Shown here: positions 40,801 through 49,757 of the stretch, piece after piece | How the letters are laid out: each line of letters begins with the position of its first letter | Position numbering within the stretch: the first letter of the stretch is position 1 | Origin: Bacillota bacterium | Lineage (GTDB): Bacteria > Bacillota > Dethiobacteria > Dethiobacterales > Dethiobacteraceae | Direction: 5' to 3' | DNA length: 64,000 bases | Assembly (NCBI GenBank): GCA_018725565.1 | Contig: QLUR01000007.1 | Location: forward strand, 26,800 to 90,799 | Program-made: the position numbers and the translations under genes | Notes under the pieces: generated by a model | The model's database searches: none | What the model was told of the DNA's origin: nothing | What the model saw: only the letters and a program-made list of their open reading frames with translations

Positions 40801-42726
40801 ATGGTCGATTTATCCTCGCTTAATGAAAACCAGCGTGAGGCCGTGTTGTGGGACAAGGGGCCGCTACTCGTGCTGGCTGGTCCCGGCTCCGGCAAAACAC
40901 GCGTTCTGACTTGTCGAATCGCTCGGATTCTGGAGCAATCCGAGGGCCAGCATTTCAAAATCTTGGCGCTGACCTTCACCAACAAAGCCGCAGCCGAGAT
41001 GCGGAGCAGGGTCGAGGAATTGGTTCCTATGGAGCTTGGCCGGGTGCGGCTTACAACCTTTCATTCCTTTGCGGCCGAGCTTCTTCAGCAACACGGGAGT
41101 CATCTCAACTTACGCCCGGATTTCCAAATTCTCTCCAATGACTCGGACCGGGAAGCGGTACTGGACGATGCCCTTAGTCAACTCCGGAAGGATCTTGCCT
41201 ATCCGTTGCCCGAGCACTTCAAGGCCGCCCAGCTTCTTCCGGCGGTCACCCGGCTTCTAGATAGGTGCGTCTCCCCGGATCAGGCGCAGGTTCTGCTTCA
41301 ACAATCGAACGTGGAGAACGTCATTCCCTTGACCCGTGTATACGCCGCCTACCGGAACACGCTACGCTACACGAACTCACTGGACTTCCCAAGCCTGATT
41401 GCCGAATCCCTAGACCTACTTAACAAATTCCCCTTCCTGGTGAAACATATCCGCAAGGTTTACAAGCATATTCTCGTCGATGAGTTTCAGGACACCAACC
41501 ACACTCAATACCGGATTCTCTCGCTTATCGTCTGGCCCGATCCATCCACGCTGTTTGTCGTGGCGGACGACGATCAGATTATTTACCAGTGGACTGGAGC
41601 AAGCCCTGAGAGGATTCAGGAGCTACAGGGTGATTTCGGCGTCTCGGAGTTGCAGCTTCCGGAAAACTACCGCTGCCCGCCGCTGGTTATTGAACTCGCC
41701 AACGCGCTGATTGAAAAAAACCTCAACCGGGCTGCTGGAAAGAAACCGTTGAGAGCGGTCAAGCAAGGCGAAAGTGGCGATGTCGTGCGGGTGTTCCGTT
41801 TCAATTCCGTTGATGAGGAAGCTGGATGGATCGCGCGAGATATAGCAAGGAGGAACTCGCAGGAGCGAGCGGGATGCGCCGTGCTTGCTCGGACAAAAAA
41901 GTTTCTGGACATTGTCGGACCCAGGCTTGAGGAAGCGGGTGTTCCAGTTTACTATGCTGCCCGCAAGGATGAATTCAAAAGCGCTCCCCTGAGGATGTTG
42001 CATGCGGTTCTTCGCTTGGTGAATTCAAAAGAGGATAAGCAATCGCTTGCCCGCCTTTCCAAGGCTTTTTACGAACTCGAAGGGCTTAGAATCGAGTTGT
42101 CTCCAGTCCTTTCCCGCGCATCAGCCGATGGCAAAGATTTGCTGCGTTCCTGGCTTGACGAGGTGAAACACCGTGATACTCTTGAGGAACAAACACAGCG
42201 TCTTCTTGAAACAGGCATCAGGCCGCTTTTGAACACACTAAATTACCGTGATTTCGCGGACAAATTGTTTGTGTGGGCGGAAGCCTGTCAAGCCGCATCG
42301 CGTCTGGGCGAAAACGCCTTCAACGAATTCGATGAAGAAAGGGATGTCTGGAGGCATCTCCTGGCCGAAATAACAAAGAAATTCATAGGAGAAGATATAG
42401 GTCTGCATCAGTTTCTTCATGAACTCGACCTGACATCCAAATCGCCCCCCAAACCGCAGCAGGCGGTTCCCTGCTTCACCATCCATGCTTCCAAAGGCAT
42501 GGAGTTCGAACACGTTTATCTCATGGGCCTCGTGGAGGATCAGCTACCAAGCTGGGCAGCCCTCAAGAAAGGTGATAACTCCTTGGAGATGCAGGAGGAG
42601 CGTCGTAATTGCTTTGTGGCCATCACACGCGCCCAGGTGAGCCTGACACTCACATTCTCTTTGCAAGTATTTGGATGGTCAAAGCAGCCTTCACGTTTCT
42701 TAGCTGAGATGGGAATTGAGATATGA
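40801..42726 (+). CDS. gajB: Gabija protein GajB-like, UvrD/Rep-family helicase
   Basis: 641 residues from ATG 40801, spaced 9 bp after CCGGAGG; a TTG at 40792 overlapping the gajA stop is an alternative. SF1A motifs in order: Q-motif LNENQREAV, Walker A AGPGSGKTR at about 26-34, TFTNKAAAEMR at about 59-69, LVDEFQDTNHTQYRIL, DDDQIIYQWTGA, and motif V/VI TIHASKGMEFEHVYL and NCFVAITRAQ near the end. It follows gajA in one operon. Its last 45 codons are duplicated at 34935. Complete and apparently functional. Confidence 0.88.
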   Translation: MVDLSSLNENQREAVLWDKGPLLVLAGPGSGKTRVLTCRIARILEQSEGQHFKILALTFTNKAAAEMRSRVEELVPMELGRVRLTTFHSFAAELLQQHGSHLNLRPDFQILSNDSDREAVLDDALSQLRKDLAYPLPEHFKAAQLLPAVTRLLDRCVSPDQAQVLLQQSNVENVIPLTRVYAAYRNTLRYTNSLDFPSLIAESLDLLNKFPFLVKHIRKVYKHILVDEFQDTNHTQYRILSLIVWPDPSTLFVVADDDQIIYQWTGASPERIQELQGDFGVSELQLPENYRCPPLVIELANALIEKNLNRAAGKKPLRAVKQGESGDVVRVFRFNSVDEEAGWIARDIARRNSQERAGCAVLARTKKFLDIVGPRLEEAGVPVYYAARKDEFKSAPLRMLHAVLRLVNSKEDKQSLARLSKAFYELEGLRIELSPVLSRASADGKDLLRSWLDEVKHRDTLEEQTQRLLETGIRPLLNTLNYRDFADKLFVWAEACQAASRLGENAFNEFDEERDVWRHLLAEITKKFIGEDIGLHQFLHELDLTSKSPPKPQQAVPCFTIHASKGMEFEHVYLMGLVEDQLPSWAALKKGDNSLEMQEERRNCFVAITRAQVSLTLTFSLQVFGWSKQPSRFLAEMGIEI

Positions 42727-43002
42727 CCGCGTCCGACACGCATGGCGCATAACAATCGGTTGCAGTGGACGATCCGTTGAGCGTCCAGTTGCTGATGTTG
42801 AGCTTAGGGGCTCTAGTAGAGGTTCAAGCGGGGTTTGGTAAGGATGTTTCGAGTGGGGGGTGAGGACGGTCCCATCACAAAGTCCTATGAGTACAGCGGG
42901 CTGCGAATCAGGGAGATACGTGATACCGGCCGCGCCGGCGGCGAGGCTTCCAGCTAAAAACAGCATACAGCGGACGGCGCTGCGCGCCGCCGCTGATGCT
43001 GA
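42592..43002 (+). repeat. 411-bp direct repeat, copy 2
   Basis: Partner of 34935-35344. It starts inside gajB (motif VI region) and ends one base before the ATG of the DUF429-like gene. One extra G in a G run distinguishes it from copy 1. Confidence 0.97.
42961..43001. repeat. GC-rich palindrome, attC-like, copy 2
   Basis: Identical hairpin to 35303-35343, located directly before the start codon of the next gene. Confidence 0.7.
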
Positions 43003-43003
43003 A

Positions 43004-43702
43004 ATGACGGTGACGGGCAAGATTACGGGGTACGACCCTGGCGGCAACGACCAACATGGAGTCGCCGCGTTGGTCGTAAGCAATGGTCGCCCAATCAGGT
43101 TGTCTTTTGCCTCTGTTCGCAACGCTGAAGCTGCATTGCGATGGTTTACAGCGGACGGAATGCCATTGGCGACAGGGATCGACGCACTTACCCTTTTGTC
43201 TACAGGAAACAGCGGATGGCGACCTGCTGATCGCTGGCTGCGTGAGCAATACCAACAGGTTCAAGGCAGTGTCGTGAATCCGAACAACCTTAAGGGGGCC
43301 ATGGCGCTTAATGGGCTGGCGGTGATGGTATGGCTCAGGAATGCCAACAAAAACATCCTTATCTCTGAGACTCATCCAAAAGTGCTCTACTTCCACCTCA
43401 GTGAGGTGAAGTACGACTACGCGGCGAAACAGAAAGCGATGAACTCGCATTTGGCTCAATGGATCGGTCTTGGAGCTAATACGGCCAATGACCACGAGTG
43501 GGATGCGGTTTTGTCCTGCTACGCGGTTTTAGAGGGCATGTCGGGTCGGTGGTCCATGGATTTGCATCAGCTCCCGCCAACCGATGGCGAGTCGCTGGTT
43601 CAGCCGGGCGGTCCGTCGCACTATTACTGGCCAGTATTAAATGAAAAAAGGACAATTGATGAACGACCTGATTTGGGCTCTCCATGGGTGGATGTTTGTT
43701 AA
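43004..43702 (+). CDS. Putative RNase H-fold protein, DUF429-like
   Basis: 232 residues from ATG 43004; the frame is open upstream through the repeat, but the family-like start TGKITGYDPGGNDQHGVAAL begins at residue 3. Visible acidic residues: GYDPGG at about 9-14, TGIDALTLLS at about 62-71, ISETHPKVLYFHL at about 124-136 and NDHEWDAVLSCYAVLEG at about 163-179, arranged like the RNase H-like DUF429 family. The last 22 residues (NEKRTIDERPDLGSPWVDVC) look unrelated and may be read from a junction. No clear ribosome binding site precedes it. Function unknown. Confidence 0.5.
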   Translation: MTVTGKITGYDPGGNDQHGVAALVVSNGRPIRLSFASVRNAEAALRWFTADGMPLATGIDALTLLSTGNSGWRPADRWLREQYQQVQGSVVNPNNLKGAMALNGLAVMVWLRNANKNILISETHPKVLYFHLSEVKYDYAAKQKAMNSHLAQWIGLGANTANDHEWDAVLSCYAVLEGMSGRWSMDLHQLPPTDGESLVQPGGPSHYYWPVLNEKRTIDERPDLGSPWVDVC

Positions 43703-43766
43703 AGATTAATGAGCCGGCAATGAAACATTATGCCTATGCCGCTAATTTTATGAGGGAGGTGATGGG

Positions 43767-43892
43767 ATGGCTGTCTGGAAATGCCCGCAGTGCGGTCATG
43801 AGCAGGAAGCTCGCTGTAAGCCCAAAAAATGCCCGAATTGCGCTGAACAGGGGCCCTTTACCAAAAAAGAAGGCGAGAAAAAGGACAAGTAG
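43767..43892 (+). CDS. RCKP-type rubredoxin-like small protein
   Basis: 41 residues from ATG 43767 after GGAGGTGATGG. Two CxxC zinc/iron knuckles, KCPQCGHEQEA and KCPNCAEQG, with RCKPKK between them. It resembles the stand-alone rubredoxin/rubrerythrin-like domain proteins of anaerobes. It is the first non-island gene on the right side. Confidence 0.8.
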   Translation: MAVWKCPQCGHEQEARCKPKKCPNCAEQGPFTKKEGEKKDK

Positions 43893-43896
43893 CCGG

Positions 43897-43926
43897 GAAG
43901 AGCGCCAGATGGTGCTCTTCTTGTAT
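43897..43926 (+). terminator. Likely terminator after the rubredoxin-like gene
   Basis: GAAGAGCGCC pairs with GGTGCTCTTC around a 4-base loop, followed by TTGTATT. The T tract is imperfect. Confidence 0.55.
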
Positions 43927-44126
43927 TATAAAGCTGCTTTTTTGTAAAGATTAACCTAATGATTGCACTGCGCTGAGTCCTCTTTGCGGGATTCAGATGT
44001 ATGCAAAATGACTTTTTGCAGTGAAATCACATATTGGAAGGAATTTACCGGCAAACAGTCGAAGTAAGCACCTGTCTGCCCCAGGCAGGGTGGGTTGCCT
44101 TCACGAGTCAGCTAAGGAGGATTGGC

Positions 44127-46214
44127 ATGAAAAATTATGAAACGGAACAGATCCGCAATGTGGCATTGATTGCCCATGGCGGAGCCGGCAAAACATCTTT
44201 GGCAGAAGCAATGCTTTACACTGCCGGAGCGATTACCCGGCTCGGCAAGGTTGAGGCCGGGACAACCACTCTTGATTTTGACCCGGAAGAGGTGAGGCGG
44301 CAGATTACGATCAACACCGCCCTGGCACCGCTGGAATGGGCCGGTGTAAAGATTAACCTGCTTGACACCCCGGGATATTTTGATTTTATCGGCGATGTGG
44401 CCGGCGCTCTGCGGGTTGCAGATTCCTGTATTGTCTGTGTCTCTGCCGTAGCCGGCGTGGAGGTTGGCACGGAAAAAGTATGGTCTTATGCCGACCAGCA
44501 TAACCTTCCGCGCCTGGTTTTTGTCAATAAGATGGACCGGGAAAACGCTGATTTTGACCGCACGCTCTTGCAGCTGCAAAAATTTTTCGGGTTAAAAGTC
44601 GTGCCGGTCCAGGTACCCATCGGTGCGGAAGCGGATTTTCGAGGGCTTGTCGATTTGGTGGAGATGAAGGCTTTCCTGTTTAGCGGCGACGGAAAAAAGC
44701 CTGGCGAGACGGACATTCCGGCGGAAAGCGCCGCCAAGGCTGCGGATTACCGCGAAAAATTGATGGAAGCAATTGCTGAAAGCGATGATGAATTGTTGCT
44801 CAAATATCTGGAGGGCGAACCGCTGGAGCGGGAAGAAATGGAAACCGGCCTGCGCAAGGCGGTCCTGGCCGGGAAAGTGATACCTGTCTTATGTGGGTCG
44901 GCAACGCATAACTATGGCCTGCAACCTTTGCTGGAAATAATTACATCCTCTTTGCCGTCACCGGCCGATGTTGGCGTCGTGCAGGCCAAAAAACTGGACA
45001 GCGATGAAGAAACAGAGCTGAAGATTGCCTCCGGAGGGGCTTTGGCCGCACTGGTCTTCAAGACATTTGCTGACCCGTTCGTGGGGAAGATTTCATATTT
45101 CAAGGTTTATTCCGGCTCAATGCGTGGTGACAGCCAAATCTACAATGTTAATAAAAGCAAAGCGGAGCGGGTCGGGCAATTATTCTCGATGATCGGCAAG
45201 AATCAGCTGAACCTGGAACAGGTAACAGCAGGTGATATAGCGGCTGTGGCTAAGCTGCAGGTTACCGCTACAGGAGATACCCTGAGCGATAAGAATACGG
45301 GCCTTATCTTTGCGCCTATTTTCTTTCCGGAACCGGTAATAGCTTATGCCGTGGAACCAAAGAAACAGGGAGAAGAAGACAAAGTGGCGGCGGGACTGGC
45401 CCGTTTTCTGGAAGAAGACCCGACTTTTCGCATGGAACGAAGCACAGAAGTGAAGCAAACGCTGATTTCCGGGATGGGGGAGCTTCATCTGGAAATCATA
45501 ACCAGCAAGCTGGCCAAGAAGTTTGGCGTGGAAGTAGAGTTGACCCTGCCCAAAATTCCCTACAAAGAAACAATCCGCAGCGCGGCCAAAGTTGAAGGCA
45601 AACACAAGAAGCAGTCCGGAGGCCGAGGGCAGTACGGTCATGTCTGGATAGAATTTTCACCGCTGCCGCCAGGCGAGCAGTTTGTTTTTGAAGACAAAGT
45701 TTTTGGCGGTTCGGTCCCCAGGCAATATATCCCGGCGGTGGAAAAGGGTCTGCGTGAAGCTCTGGAAGCAGGGATTCTTGCCGGCTTCCCGGTGGCGGAT
45801 ATCCGGGCCAGCCTTTACGACGGCTCGTTCCATACGGTTGATTCTTCAGAAATGGCTTTTAAAATTGCGGCGCACCTTGCTTTTAAAAAGGGTATGGAGC
45901 TGGCCAAGCCGGTGCTGCTGGAACCGGTGATGCTGGCCGAAGTAAGCGTGCCTGAACAGTTTATGGGAGACATCATGGGGGACATGAACAGCAGGCGCGG
46001 CCGGATTCTTGGCATGGAGTCCGCGCAGGGCTTTCAGAAAATCAAGGCGCAGGTGCCGATGGCCGAGATGCTTAAGTACTCTATTGACTTGCGTTCCATG
46101 ACCCAGGGACGCGGCTCGTTTACCATGAAATTTGACCACTATGAGGAAGTGCCTTCCCAGATTGCCGAGCAGGTAATTGCCGCCAGCCGAGCGGCTAAAA
46201 AGGACGAGGCATAG
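44127..46214 (+). CDS. Elongation factor G-like GTPase (EF-G paralogue)
   Basis: 695 residues from ATG 44127 after AAGGAGG. G domain with the variant P-loop AHGGAGKTSLAEAML (canonical EF-G has AHIDAGKTT), DTPGYFDF (G3) and NKMD (G4). Domains II-V follow, including YGHVWIEFSPL and MTQGRGSFTMKFDHYEEVP at the end. The variant P-loop and the shorter switch I mark the EF-G2/FusA-like paralogue rather than the rpsL-rpsG-linked factor. Its exact role (translocation helper or recycling) is not settled. It has its own terminator. Confidence 0.92.
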   Translation: MKNYETEQIRNVALIAHGGAGKTSLAEAMLYTAGAITRLGKVEAGTTTLDFDPEEVRRQITINTALAPLEWAGVKINLLDTPGYFDFIGDVAGALRVADSCIVCVSAVAGVEVGTEKVWSYADQHNLPRLVFVNKMDRENADFDRTLLQLQKFFGLKVVPVQVPIGAEADFRGLVDLVEMKAFLFSGDGKKPGETDIPAESAAKAADYREKLMEAIAESDDELLLKYLEGEPLEREEMETGLRKAVLAGKVIPVLCGSATHNYGLQPLLEIITSSLPSPADVGVVQAKKLDSDEETELKIASGGALAALVFKTFADPFVGKISYFKVYSGSMRGDSQIYNVNKSKAERVGQLFSMIGKNQLNLEQVTAGDIAAVAKLQVTATGDTLSDKNTGLIFAPIFFPEPVIAYAVEPKKQGEEDKVAAGLARFLEEDPTFRMERSTEVKQTLISGMGELHLEIITSKLAKKFGVEVELTLPKIPYKETIRSAAKVEGKHKKQSGGRGQYGHVWIEFSPLPPGEQFVFEDKVFGGSVPRQYIPAVEKGLREALEAGILAGFPVADIRASLYDGSFHTVDSSEMAFKIAAHLAFKKGMELAKPVLLEPVMLAEVSVPEQFMGDIMGDMNSRRGRILGMESAQGFQKIKAQVPMAEMLKYSIDLRSMTQGRGSFTMKFDHYEEVPSQIAEQVIAASRAAKKDEA

Positions 46215-46262
46215 CCTCAGCGCGAAGGGTACTGTTTCGGCCGGCAGATTGCTCCGGTACTT

Positions 46263-46290
46263 AAGCAAGCGTGGGTACGCTTGCTTTTTG
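46263..46290 (+). terminator. Rho-independent terminator after the EF-G-like gene
   Basis: AAGCAAGCGT pairs with ACGCTTGCTT around a GGGT loop, followed by a T run. Confidence 0.9.
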
Positions 46291-46376
46291 CCAGACAGAT
46301 AGGGGCAAGTCAAAGAGTGGCACCAGGAGCATAAACTATAATTAAAATTAATAAGACAGGGGAGGGTAAAACGACC

Positions 46377-47432
46377 ATGCGCCGGGTAGCCGTATTGTTC
46401 GGCGGCCGTTCCGGGGAACACGAGGTTTCGTTGCGCTCGGCAGCCGCGATTATCGAGGGCTTAAGTTCACTTGGCAAGTTTGAGGTTATGCCGGTAATGA
46501 TCAACAAGGAGGGTGGCTGGTTTTATCGCGGGGCGCGGGTAACGGTTTTGCCGGACCCGTCAAGGCGCGGACTTTATATACTTGACGGGGAAGAAACAGG
46601 CCGTATTTTGCCGGTGGATCTCGTTTTTCCGGTGTTGCACGGCCCTTTTGGCGAAGACGGTACAGTTCAGGGTTTGCTTGAACTGGCCGGCATCCCCTAT
46701 GTTGGAGCCGGAGTGGCGGGGTCAGCGGTGGGTATGGATAAGATTCTGATGAAAGCGGCACTGCGCCAGGAAGGTATCCCCGTGGGGGAATACCTTTGGT
46801 TTACCGGTTTTCAGTGGCGCGGACAGGCGAAGAAACTTGCCGCCCGGGTGGAAAGGGAGCTAGGCTACCCCTGTTTTGTCAAGCCGGCCAACTTGGGTTC
46901 CAGTGTCGGTGTGTCCAAAGTGTATACTGCGGCGGACCTGTCAGCAGCGGTGGAGGCAGCTCTGCGCTATGACCGGAAGGTCCTGGCGGAAAAATTCCTG
47001 CCGGGACGGGAACTGGAGGTCAGCGTACTAGGCAATGAAGATCCTGATGCCTCGGTGGTGGGAGAGGTTATTCCCTGCAATGATTTTTACGACTATGAGG
47101 CAAAGTATCTGGATGACCGCTCAAAGCTGATTATTCCGGCTATACTGGCCCCAGAGCTGGCGGAGCGCGTGCGCAAGCTGGCGGTCAGCACCTTTAAGGC
47201 TCTGGACTGCGCGGGGATGGGTCGCGTCGATTTCTTTGCCGATGAAGCGAAGGGACATGTTTATGTCAATGAAATCAACACCATCCCGGGATTCACCTCG
47301 ATCAGCATGTATCCTAAAATGTGGGAAGCAAGCGGCCTTCCTTTCTCGCAGCTGCTTGACAGGCTGGTTGAACTGGCACTGGAGCGCTACGCGGAGAGGA
47401 ACCTGCTGGAGACATCTTACAGTCCGGGATAA
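46377..47432 (+). CDS. ddl: D-alanine--D-alanine ligase
   Basis: 351 residues. N-terminal VAVLFGGRSGEHEVSLRSA at about 4-22, then FPVLHGPFGEDGTVQGLLEL at about 82-101, ATP-grasp FVKPANLGSSVGVSKV at about 166-181 and metal site RVDFFADEAKGHVYVNEINT at about 282-301. The active-site EHEVSLRS and GSSVGV residues are present. It makes the D-Ala-D-Ala dipeptide for peptidoglycan. GGGGAGGG precedes the start. Confidence 0.96.
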   Translation: MRRVAVLFGGRSGEHEVSLRSAAAIIEGLSSLGKFEVMPVMINKEGGWFYRGARVTVLPDPSRRGLYILDGEETGRILPVDLVFPVLHGPFGEDGTVQGLLELAGIPYVGAGVAGSAVGMDKILMKAALRQEGIPVGEYLWFTGFQWRGQAKKLAARVERELGYPCFVKPANLGSSVGVSKVYTAADLSAAVEAALRYDRKVLAEKFLPGRELEVSVLGNEDPDASVVGEVIPCNDFYDYEAKYLDDRSKLIIPAILAPELAERVRKLAVSTFKALDCAGMGRVDFFADEAKGHVYVNEINTIPGFTSISMYPKMWEASGLPFSQLLDRLVELALERYAERNLLETSYSPG

Positions 47433-47448
47433 AACGGAGGGAAAAAAA

Positions 47449-48102
47449 ATGAAAGTGGCATTTTTTCTTTGTATAATGCTTTTTTTCTTCCGGGGCAGCA
47501 TGGTCTTTAGCGAATTACTAATTTTGTCGCCGCAGGAAATGCTGGCCCGGGCAGAGATCATTGTGGCGGGGGAGGTGCAGGAGCTCCGCCTGAACCAGGA
47601 CCCGCCGGTGTTTGTATTGCAGGTGGACAAGACATACAGAGGGAGCACGGCTTCTCCCTGGCTGGTGCTGCCGCTGCCGGAGATGCCGGGCCCGGAGGCA
47701 AGGGACCAAACGGCCAAAGTTGCCCCGGTTAAGGGTGCGCGGATGCTGCTGCTGCTGGTACTTGATGACGCGGAAAGGCTTTTACCGGTCGCCGACCTGA
47801 ACTGGGCTGTATTTTTGACTGAGGGTGCCGCAACAAGCCTGTTTTTTGGTGCCAGTACCAGCGAATGGCGGGAGGAAGACTATCTTGCAGCGTTTAACGG
47901 ATTTTTATCGGAAGCCGGGGCCCGTCCGGCGGATGGGGAACCTATGCCTCCAGCGACAGCCAGAGAAAGGTCGCCCATCAACTCGTTAAGAGCATTACCG
48001 CTTCTGCTGGCCGGGCTGTTTCTGCTGGCGTTCGTGCTTTCCAGGAAAATCCGCAAGCTGCCGGGCGGCAAAAGCGGGAACAGGCCGAATCTCCGGGGAT
48101 GA
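47449..48102 (+). CDS. Unrecognised exported, membrane-anchored protein
   Basis: 217 residues from ATG 47449 after ACGGAGGG. N-terminal signal-like segment (FFLCIMLFFFRGSMVFS), a beta-rich extracytoplasmic part with LARAEIIVAGEVQELRLNQD at about 25-44, and a C-terminal membrane helix (LRALPLLLAGLFLLAFVLSR) followed by a basic tail. The layout is that of a single-pass surface protein with the bulk outside. It follows ddl by 16 bp, so it probably shares a transcript. I do not recognise a family. Confidence 0.75.
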   Translation: MKVAFFLCIMLFFFRGSMVFSELLILSPQEMLARAEIIVAGEVQELRLNQDPPVFVLQVDKTYRGSTASPWLVLPLPEMPGPEARDQTAKVAPVKGARMLLLLVLDDAERLLPVADLNWAVFLTEGAATSLFFGASTSEWREEDYLAAFNGFLSEAGARPADGEPMPPATARERSPINSLRALPLLLAGLFLLAFVLSRKIRKLPGGKSGNRPNLRG

Positions 48103-48236
48103 ACGGCGGGAGCCCTTGTCCTTAGACAAAAACTATAGTAAAATATAGCGAAATAATACTTTATGGCAGCAACAGGTTATTTTCAGGAGGCCATTATTTT
48201 GTGCGGTCTTCCGGAGATGGTGCTGAAAGGGGAAGC

Positions 48237-49124
48237 ATGATGGGTAAGCAGGGAACATTTCGGCTTAAAGCAGGGTTGGCAGAAATGCAAAAGGGCGGGG
48301 TGATCATGGATGTCACTACGCCGGAACAGGCCCGGATAGCAGAAGAGGCGGGAGCGGTCGCCGTAATGGCGCTGGAACGGGTGCCCGCCGATATCCGTGC
48401 AGCCGGAGGCGTGGCCAGGATGGCTGACCCGGAAGTAATTCTCCGCATTATGGACGCTGTGACTATTCCGGTGATGGCCAAAGCGCGGATCGGCCATTTT
48501 GTGGAAGCCCAGATCCTGCAGGCGCTGGGCATTGATTATATTGACGAAAGCGAAGTATTAACGCCGGCCGATGAGGATTATCATATCAATAAGCAGGAGT
48601 TTACAGTTCCCTTTGTCTGCGGAGCGCGCAACCTGGGAGAGGCGTTGCGCCGGATCGGGGAAGGCGCTGCCATGATTCGCACCAAGGGGGAACCCGGAAC
48701 AGGCAATGTAGTTGAAGCTGTCCGACACATGCGCATCATGCAAAGTGAGCTCCGCAAACTGCTGCACACCCCGGACGAAGAACTAATGACGCTGGCCAAG
48801 CTGATGGGGGCGCCTTACGAACTGTTGAAAGAGATAAAAAATCTCGGCCGGCTGCCGGTAGTTAATTTTGCTGCCGGCGGCATTGCCACGCCGGCTGATG
48901 CGGCTCTGATGATGCAGCTCGGCAGTGACGGAATTTTTGTCGGCTCCGGTATTTTCAAGTCCAAAGACCCGAAGGCCCGGGCCAAGGCCGTAGTAGAGGC
49001 CGCTTTGCACTATGATGACGCACAGATTCTGGCTGAGGTTTCCAAGGGGCTCGGCGAAGCTATGCCCGGGCTGGAAATTGCCTCCATTCGCAAGGAAGAG
49101 CGGATGCAGGAGCGCGGCTGGTAG
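48237..49124 (+). CDS. pdxS: Pyridoxal 5'-phosphate synthase lyase subunit PdxS
   Basis: 295 residues from ATG 48237 (AAAGGGG four bases upstream). TIM barrel with [48 protein letters not shown] and the phosphate loops [18 protein letters not shown] and [19 protein letters not shown]. It makes PLP from ribose 5-phosphate, glyceraldehyde 3-phosphate and ammonia from PdxT. pdxT follows after one base. Confidence 0.97.
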   Translation: MMGKQGTFRLKAGLAEMQKGGVIMDVTTPEQARIAEEAGAVAVMALERVPADIRAAGGVARMADPEVILRIMDAVTIPVMAKARIGHFVEAQILQALGIDYIDESEVLTPADEDYHINKQEFTVPFVCGARNLGEALRRIGEGAAMIRTKGEPGTGNVVEAVRHMRIMQSELRKLLHTPDEELMTLAKLMGAPYELLKEIKNLGRLPVVNFAAGGIATPADAALMMQLGSDGIFVGSGIFKSKDPKARAKAVVEAALHYDDAQILAEVSKGLGEAMPGLEIASIRKEERMQERGW

Positions 49125-49125
49125 G

Positions 49126-49755
49126 ATGCGGTCCTTAAAAATCGGGGTGCTTGCTCTTCAGGGAGCTGCGCGTGAGCACTTGTTTGCCCTGCAAAAATGC
49201 GGTGCAGAAGCCGTCTTGGTCAAACACGGCGAACAATTGACGGAACTTGACGGACTGGTGCTGCCCGGCGGCGAAAGCACAACAATCGGCAAACTGTTGA
49301 CACGTTACGGCCTGGCTGATCCCATCAGGGAATTAGCGGCATCCGGAAAGGCTCTGTTTGGCACCTGCGCCGGGATGATTTTACTGGCGCGGACCATTAC
49401 CGCCTCTGAACAATTCTCTCTTGGTTTGCTGGATATTGAAGTGACGCGCAACGCCTTTGGCCGCCAAAGGGAAAGTTTTGAGGCGGAGCTTGTCATGCCT
49501 GTGTTGGGGGAAGAGCCGTTTTGCGCACTATTTATCCGTGCTCCGTTAGTAGAAAAGATCGGGGGAAAAGTACAGGTGCTGGCGACGTACGGGGGGCGCG
49601 TGGTGGCAGCGCGCCAAGGGAAGGTGCTGGTAACCTCTTTTCATCCTGAACTGACGGCTGACCTGCGGTTGCACCGCTATTTCTTAAGTTTGGCCCTGGA
49701 GGCTGAAAAGAAGGCCGGCGGACCCTTTTCTTTTGAAAGATACGAGGGTGATTAA
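49126..49755 (+). CDS. pdxT: Pyridoxal 5'-phosphate synthase glutaminase subunit PdxT
   Basis: 209 residues. IGVLALQGAAREH at about 6-18, LPGGESTTIGKLL at about 46-58, catalytic Cys in LFGTCAGMILLA at about 76-87 and His/Glu in TSFHPELTADLRLHRYF at about 174-190. It hydrolyses glutamine and channels ammonia to PdxS. One base separates it from pdxS. Confidence 0.97.
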   Translation: MRSLKIGVLALQGAAREHLFALQKCGAEAVLVKHGEQLTELDGLVLPGGESTTIGKLLTRYGLADPIRELAASGKALFGTCAGMILLARTITASEQFSLGLLDIEVTRNAFGRQRESFEAELVMPVLGEEPFCALFIRAPLVEKIGGKVQVLATYGGRVVAARQGKVLVTSFHPELTADLRLHRYFLSLALEAEKKAGGPFSFERYEGD

Positions 49756-49757
49756 AA

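Noticed and set aside
34935..43002. CRISPR array or insertion sequence
   Set aside because: The repeats are two long copies, not short regular units; there is no transposase and no terminal inverted repeat.
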